Assembly (NCBI GenBank): GCA_030741455.1
Contig: JASLVI010000041.1
Span: 1 to 11,233 of the forward strand
Direction of reading: 5' to 3'
DNA from: Candidatus Poseidoniaceae archaeon
GTDB taxonomy: Archaea > Thermoplasmatota > Poseidoniia > Poseidoniales > Poseidoniaceae
DNA length: 11,233 nt
A model generated the notes under the pieces. The model had not been told where the DNA came from. It made no database searches and worked only from the letters and a program-made list of their open reading frames with translations. The number at the start of each line of letters is the position of its first letter. The stretch's first letter is position 1. The position numbers and the translations under genes were made by a program. Of this stretch, positions 7,188 to 11,233 are shown one piece after another.

Positions 7188-7946
7188 ATGTTGCGCAAGG
7201 TCATCGGCTTACTCGGCCTTGCAACCATCGGTTTCGTCATTGCAAACGTCCATTTCGGAGTCGTGGCGGACAATGTTGTTGAAGGAGCGGGTACGGCAAG
7301 GTTGGATGTCCTGCGTCTTGCAGACCCAGGATGTACAATTCCTGAGATGGAGAAAGAAATCCAAGAAACAGGTACTGCATTTTGTCTCGGTGAAAAAGGA
7401 ACATGGGGCGCTGCCGACATTTTTCTTCTCTTCTGGGGCATACTCATCGTCACTGCAGGGCGATTTCGCATGCCATCTGACCCGCGCCTTGCAAAGCGGA
7501 TTCGTCGAGTCATGTTTATTTCAGGAGCAGTTTTGTTTTCCTTAGCGCTTCTCGATCGTTTTGAACTTCTTCCAACCTCTGCAAACTCAAGCAGCATTTC
7601 TGACATTATACCCTTGCCATTTGATGCATGGATGATACAGATTCTCTTTGCCATCGTTGGAGCCTTGTTGATGCGTGGGCCGAAATTTGAACTTTCAGAG
7701 TTTGAACAAAACTATCAACGATTGGAAAACCAACGAGAGAAAGAGCGACGTGTACAACAGGTCTTCAATGAAAAGGCACGTTCAATGTCAGCATCCCGCG
7801 AAGGCGTAGCACGTCGTAGTCGTCTACTCGATCGTGATGCTCATCTGGTCCCGTTCCGTACCCGTAATTCCCCCAAAGTCCGTGCCACATGTCCGTTTTG
7901 CAAGGGTGGCGGTTGCAAAGAATGTCGAATGTCAGGTGTTGTTTGA
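7188..7946 (+). CDS. Four-helix membrane protein with C-terminal Cys4 zinc-ribbon-like motif
   Basis: I do not recognise this 252-residue protein. Hydrophobic segments lie at about 4-24, 74-91, 107-123 and 146-162. The charge pattern (MLRK start; RFRMPSDPRLAKRIRR between helices 2 and 3) puts the N-terminus, the 2-3 loop and the C-terminus in the cytoplasm. The first outside loop (25-73) carries two cysteines, 49 and 66, that could pair. The cytoplasmic tail (163-252) starts with a Glu/Gln/Arg-rich, probably coiled-coil helix (EFEQNYQRLENQREKERRVQ), continues Arg-rich, and ends in CPFCKGGGCKEC (235-246), a CxxC-x4-CxxC knuckle resembling half a DnaJ-type or rubredoxin-like zinc site. A basic tail plus zinc knuckle suggests nucleic-acid or protein binding at the membrane, but this is a guess. 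The ATG is the first start after the in-frame TAA at 7167-7169. smc follows 124 bases downstream with its own promoter-like box. Confidence 0.85.
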   Translation: MLRKVIGLLGLATIGFVIANVHFGVVADNVVEGAGTARLDVLRLADPGCTIPEMEKEIQETGTAFCLGEKGTWGAADIFLLFWGILIVTAGRFRMPSDPRLAKRIRRVMFISGAVLFSLALLDRFELLPTSANSSSISDIIPLPFDAWMIQILFAIVGALLMRGPKFELSEFEQNYQRLENQREKERRVQQVFNEKARSMSASREGVARRSRLLDRDAHLVPFRTRNSPKVRATCPFCKGGGCKECRMSGVV

Positions 7947-7960
7947 AGAAAACGGCGTAA

Positions 7961-7965
7961 TTTTT
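7961..7965 (+). terminator. Possible oligo-T terminator
   Basis: A run of five T residues lies 14 bases after the TGA of the zinc-ribbon membrane gene, before the smc promoter. Archaeal transcription commonly stops at short T-runs without a hairpin. The run is short, so this is tentative. Confidence 0.3.
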
Positions 7966-7980
7966 CAACCCCTAAAACGA

Positions 7981-7996
7981 TATGCTCCGACGCATA
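7981..7996. repeat. Short inverted repeat upstream of smc
   Basis: TATGC (7981-7985) and GCATA (7992-7996) are perfect 5-bp inverted arms around a six-base centre. The repeat lies 12 bases before the smc TATA-like box. It could be a minor regulator site, part of the 3' end of the upstream transcript, or chance, since arms this short are expected fairly often. Confidence 0.3.
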
Positions 7997-8008
7997 ATCA
8001 ACCGATTG

Positions 8009-8015
8009 TTTAAAT
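8009..8015 (+). promoter_or_regulatory. TATA-like box of smc
   Basis: TTTAAAT is the best archaeal TATA-box match in the window. Given the usual spacing of about 25 bases, transcription would begin near 8036-8040 and leave a leader of roughly 30-35 bases before the smc ATG. This position is a prediction only. Confidence 0.5.
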
Positions 8016-8033
8016 GTCCTCGATGTGCGGTGT

Positions 8034-8056
8034 TTGACCTAAGGTCAATTTTGACC
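8034..8056. promoter_or_regulatory. Three-half-site inverted repeat (putative operator of smc)
   Basis: Three copies of the hexamer TTGACC/GGTCAA alternate in orientation: TTGACC at 8034-8039, GGTCAA at 8043-8048, and TTGACC at 8051-8056. The first pair forms a perfect 7-bp palindrome with one central base (TTGACCT-A-AGGTCAA). The second and third form a 6-bp inverted pair around TT. The array covers the predicted transcription start and 5' leader of smc, where a bound dimeric regulator would block RNA polymerase. The repeat is seen directly; the operator role is inference. An RNA hairpin in the leader (7-bp stem) would need a one-base loop and is therefore less likely. Confidence 0.5.
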
Positions 8057-8070
8057 AAGAAGGGATTGGG

Positions 8071-11000
8071 ATGTTTCTAAAAGCGCTAGAGATGGAGAAC
8101 TTCAAATCATTTCGCGGCGAAGTCGTGATTCCACTCGATCGTGGTTTCTCTGCTATCACTGGCCCAAATGGCTCTGGAAAGTCCAACTGTGGGGATGCTA
8201 TTCAGTTTGTTCTCGGGCCGAAATCAACGCGAACGATACGTGCTCAGAATACAAAACAACTCATTTTCAACGGGGCAGAGGGCTACAAACCAGCTCGTGG
8301 TTGTGTTGTCACACTTGTCTTTGGGAATCCTGTATTGTCGAATGGCCGTCGTCGTCTCCCCATCGATAATGATGAAGTTCGTATGACACGATCTATTCGA
8401 CTTACCGCCTCAGACAATGTCGTATCGACGTATCTCTTGGATGGTGAAGACTCATCACAGAAATCGTTTCATCGACTACTCAATGCGGCAAACGCTCGTC
8501 CTGACGGATACAACATCGTTCTGCAAGGAGATGTTACGGGCCTTGCCAGAATGACCCCTATTGAGCGTCGCAAGGTACTTGATGGCGTTGCAGGCGTTAC
8601 GTCGTACGACGATGAGATTCGAAAAGCAAAGAAGCAGAAGGAAAGTGTTGATTCTTACATCGAGCGTATTGGAATGTTGCAAGAGGAACAACAAGTTCGA
8701 CTCAGTGAACTTGAGCAAGAGCGAAAGGTTGCTATGAAGGCCCAATCGATCACCGATGAACTCCTATCTTCTCGTTCTCAACGCTATCAAGCAATGTATG
8801 CAAGCCTTGGAATGGAATTGGAACACCAAATCGCAGAACAACTACGGTTTGTTGAAGAGGCAACAGAACTTGAGCAACAGGTCAAAGCAGGGAGTAAAAC
8901 TCTAGTTGAACTCGACGATCGAATCGGCGAAATTCAGAAGCAAATTGATGCATTGCTCGGAGATGAAGGTGATGGTTTGTCAAAGGCTATCCATGATTTG
9001 AGAGTTCAACTCGATCGAGATAAAGATCGAATTGAAGACTCGTTGCAAGCCAACATCGATGATGGTGAGGAACGAGAACAAGTGCTCACACGCTATGAAG
9101 AAGCAGAGGCTGCATTGGCTGCTCTGCTTGAAGAGGCGACGACCAGCCAAAGCCAGATGGAAGAAGCCCAACGCATGTTGGGCGAAGCCCAAGCTGAGGA
9201 AGATAAGGTACGCGACCTTCTCGAAGGTTCTGGAAAGAATCATGCTGAACTCAACCGTTCACTCAGTGAAGCCATTGCAACGCTTGAGAAAGCAAAGCAA
9301 GCAGTTGCGGCTGCACAATCCGATGTTGACCGAACTGCGGCCCAAGCAGAACTCGTTGAAGCAAATCTTGCTAAAGCACAAGAAGCAGCGGAGGAATCCC
9401 GACTTGAACTTGAAGAGAAAGAAGCGGAATTCAAATCCTTAACAGGAGGAAAGAAGGTTGATCGTTCCTCACTTACAAAGAACATTCTGGAAGCAGAACG
9501 TTCTGAAAGTCGACTTCTCGAGGAGGCTGGTGCCGTCGAGCGAAAAATGACCGAAACGGAACGAAAACTTCGCTCTGCACGCGCTGAACTTGAGAACAAA
9601 TCCAATTCCAAAGGGATGGCTGGCGGTGCAGCAGCAGTTCTCGGAGCACGCGACCGGGGCGAGATCAAAGGTATCATTGGGACGATTGCTGAGTTGTGTG
9701 CGCCAATCGATTCGGAACATGAGACCGCTCTTGCTACAGCTTTCGGAGGCGCAATGACCTCGGTAGTTGTCGATTCGGATGAAGTAGCCGCAGAAGCAAT
9801 TCGTTGGTTGGCTCAGCGGAAGGCGGGCCGTGCAACGTTCCTGCCGCTCAATAAACTCACGACCAGTCGTGCAGGTGGAAAGGCAATGATGGTTGCTAGA
9901 AAACCTGGCGTGATTGGATTTGCTTATGAGTTGCTTGAATATGATGCACGTATCGATACGGCGATTAAGTTCGCTCTTCGAAATACATTGATCGTTCAAA
10001 ACATGGACATTGCCCGTCAAAACATGGGTGGCGTCCGCCTTGTAACCATGCGTGGCGATGTTACCGAGGCAGGTGGTGCGATGGTTGGTGGTTCCCGACA
10101 ACGTATGTCTGTTAGTTTCGGCGGCGGTATTGCTGGAGCGAAGGAAGTTGAACGATTAAGTGCGGAGATTGAGCGTCTCCGATTAATCTCTGATACGGTT
10201 TCAGCCGCACTTGCAGAAGTACGAAAAGAACAACAGCAACTCCGTCAACAAATTAACGAACTTGCGAATGAGGATGGTGCAATCCAAAGAGAGGCCCTCA
10301 GGGCAGAGGTTGCAAGCTTCAAGAAAACCCATTCCAAGACCATCGGTGAAGTTCAAGGCTTGAAGGAAGATCTTCAACGTCTCGAAACGTTAGCTAGTAC
10401 TCAACTTGAGTTGTTGGATGAGGCTGAATCAAAGGTTGCTGATGCTGAAGTGCTCCGTAGTAGTGCACAAACAGCACTTGAGGATGCAAGTCCACAACAT
10501 CTCAAAGATCGATTGCATGAGTGCACTGTAAAGCGTACGCAAGCAGAGGGTATTCGTTCGAATGCCGAAGTTTCACTTCGTTCAATCTCAGAACGTAAGA
10601 ATCTGCTTACATCGACAGTATCGGCCGAAAAGGAACGTCTTGATCAACTCGATGTTTCCATCAAGGAACGCCTAGAAAATGTCGTAAAACTCAAACAGAG
10701 TGTTGCTGAAAATGGAGAAATCCTTGCTGAGAAGGAAGCAGAGCGTGCTCAATTCCTTGAAGAAAACAAAGGTCTGGAAGACGAACGAATTGAACTGGTT
10801 GAGGAACGAGCAAGTCTGAATTCAACCCTCACTCAAAAAGCCTCACAGGCTCGAAGCCATCGCACGCTTTCAACCGAACTTGAGCGAACGATTCAAGCAA
10901 AGCGAAAGGAATTGTACGATGTTGAAATGGAAATGGGTGCAATTGGCATCCAAGCACCTGATGAAGGCGCTGTGCTGGACTCCGTTGCTGATATCGATAA

Positions 11001-11233
11001 AAGAATACGCCGTCTTGAACGCCGTCTTGAAGAGTTTGGGGCGGTGAACATGCGGGCGATTGAACAGTACGATGCTGTGGAGCAACGTTTGGAGGAAATG
11101 GAAGGTGATTTCAAGAAACTCCAAGATCGTAAGAAGCACCTCCTCGATGTAGCAGAACGCCTTGAAGAACAACGAAAGGTTCGTTTAATCGCAGTTCTTG
11201 AAAAGGTAAATGAGAATTTCAAGAAGGTCTACA
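8071..11233 (+). CDS. smc: Chromosome segregation protein SMC (3' truncated by window edge)
   Basis: Smc forms an ATP-driven ring dimer that compacts and segregates the chromosome, usually with ScpA/ScpB. The window holds 1054 codons plus one base, so roughly 130 residues are missing against a normal length near 1180. The N-terminal ATPase lobe shows FKSF (11-14), Walker A GPNGSGKS (31-38), the region DAIQFVLG (41-48), RAQNTKQLIFNG (about 58-69), and LQGDVTGLARMTPIERRKVLDGVAGV (151-176). A long coiled coil runs from about 180 to 510. The hinge, about 530-680, has IKGIIGTIAELCAPI near its start and GDVTEAGGAMVGGSR at 662-676. The returning coiled coil runs to about 985 and is followed by FGAVNMRAI (989-997), the usual lead-in to the C-terminal lobe. 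The LSGGE signature and Walker B lie beyond the edge. The ATG is the first start codon after an in-frame TGA at 8035-8037. No frameshift is visible. Confidence 0.96.
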   Translation, partial: MFLKALEMENFKSFRGEVVIPLDRGFSAITGPNGSGKSNCGDAIQFVLGPKSTRTIRAQNTKQLIFNGAEGYKPARGCVVTLVFGNPVLSNGRRRLPIDNDEVRMTRSIRLTASDNVVSTYLLDGEDSSQKSFHRLLNAANARPDGYNIVLQGDVTGLARMTPIERRKVLDGVAGVTSYDDEIRKAKKQKESVDSYIERIGMLQEEQQVRLSELEQERKVAMKAQSITDELLSSRSQRYQAMYASLGMELEHQIAEQLRFVEEATELEQQVKAGSKTLVELDDRIGEIQKQIDALLGDEGDGLSKAIHDLRVQLDRDKDRIEDSLQANIDDGEEREQVLTRYEEAEAALAALLEEATTSQSQMEEAQRMLGEAQAEEDKVRDLLEGSGKNHAELNRSLSEAIATLEKAKQAVAAAQSDVDRTAAQAELVEANLAKAQEAAEESRLELEEKEAEFKSLTGGKKVDRSSLTKNILEAERSESRLLEEAGAVERKMTETERKLRSARAELENKSNSKGMAGGAAAVLGARDRGEIKGIIGTIAELCAPIDSEHETALATAFGGAMTSVVVDSDEVAAEAIRWLAQRKAGRATFLPLNKLTTSRAGGKAMMVARKPGVIGFAYELLEYDARIDTAIKFALRNTLIVQNMDIARQNMGGVRLVTMRGDVTEAGGAMVGGSRQRMSVSFGGGIAGAKEVERLSAEIERLRLISDTVSAALAEVRKEQQQLRQQINELANEDGAIQREALRAEVASFKKTHSKTIGEVQGLKEDLQRLETLASTQLELLDEAESKVADAEVLRSSAQTALEDASPQHLKDRLHECTVKRTQAEGIRSNAEVSLRSISERKNLLTSTVSAEKERLDQLDVSIKERLENVVKLKQSVAENGEILAEKEAERAQFLEENKGLEDERIELVEERASLNSTLTQKASQARSHRTLSTELERTIQAKRKELYDVEMEMGAIGIQAPDEGAVLDSVADIDKRIRRLERRLEEFGAVNMRAIEQYDAVEQRLEEMEGDFKKLQDRKKHLLDVAERLEEQRKVRLIAVLEKVNENFKKVY

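Noticed and set aside
9032..9442. 136-codon + strand open frame inside smc in another frame
   Set aside because: Lys/Arg-rich out-of-frame reading of the coiled-coil repeats; the smc frame runs through it without interruption.
9469..10101. 210-codon - strand open frame opposite the smc hinge
   Set aside because: The smc frame is continuous with clear hinge motifs, and the antisense product is Cys/Ser/Arg-rich without recognisable features.

Overview
The window reads as chromosomal DNA from a euryarchaeon. The evidence is an A/V-type (archaeal) ATP synthase operon, Shine-Dalgarno sequences matching the archaeal 16S tail (GGAGGTGAT type), short AT-rich boxes at TATA-box distance from starts, and a prokaryotic-type Smc. 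Moderate base composition, arginine codons dominated by CGA/CGT, and a large membrane protein with a Trp/Asp-rich exported half would suit a marine Group II/III (Poseidoniia-like) archaeon. That placement is inference only and needs a tree of AtpB or Smc.

Layout. (1) Positions 2-2047 are the distal end of the ATP synthase operon: the last codons of what is probably subunit A, then complete subunits B and D, tightly packed on the + strand. (2) Positions 2126-5517 hold two + strand genes that overlap by 4 bp. The first encodes an 821-residue membrane protein whose first half has the fold pattern of a site-2 (M50, EGY-like) protease but has lost the zinc-binding residues. The second is a ketopantoate reductase (PanE/ApbA family) starting with TTG. 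(3) Positions 5501-7111 (- strand) encode L-aspartate oxidase NadB, convergent with and overlapping the reductase by 17 bp. (4) From 7188 a divergent + strand gene encodes a four-helix membrane protein ending in a Cys4 zinc-ribbon-like knuckle. (5) From 8071 the smc gene runs off the right edge, missing its C-terminal ATPase lobe. Its leader carries a good TATA-like box and a striking three-half-site inverted repeat placed about where transcription should begin.

How they work together. AtpB and AtpD belong to one rotary ATP synthase. PanE and NadB are cofactor-biosynthesis enzymes (pantothenate/CoA and NAD respectively) but stand on opposite strands and are not an operon. Smc acts in chromosome compaction and segregation. 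The two membrane proteins have no assignable function. No intergenic stretch exceeds 125 bases, and I found no tRNA, rRNA, CRISPR array or insertion sequence. The most unusual items are the dead-protease membrane protein and the repeat in front of smc.
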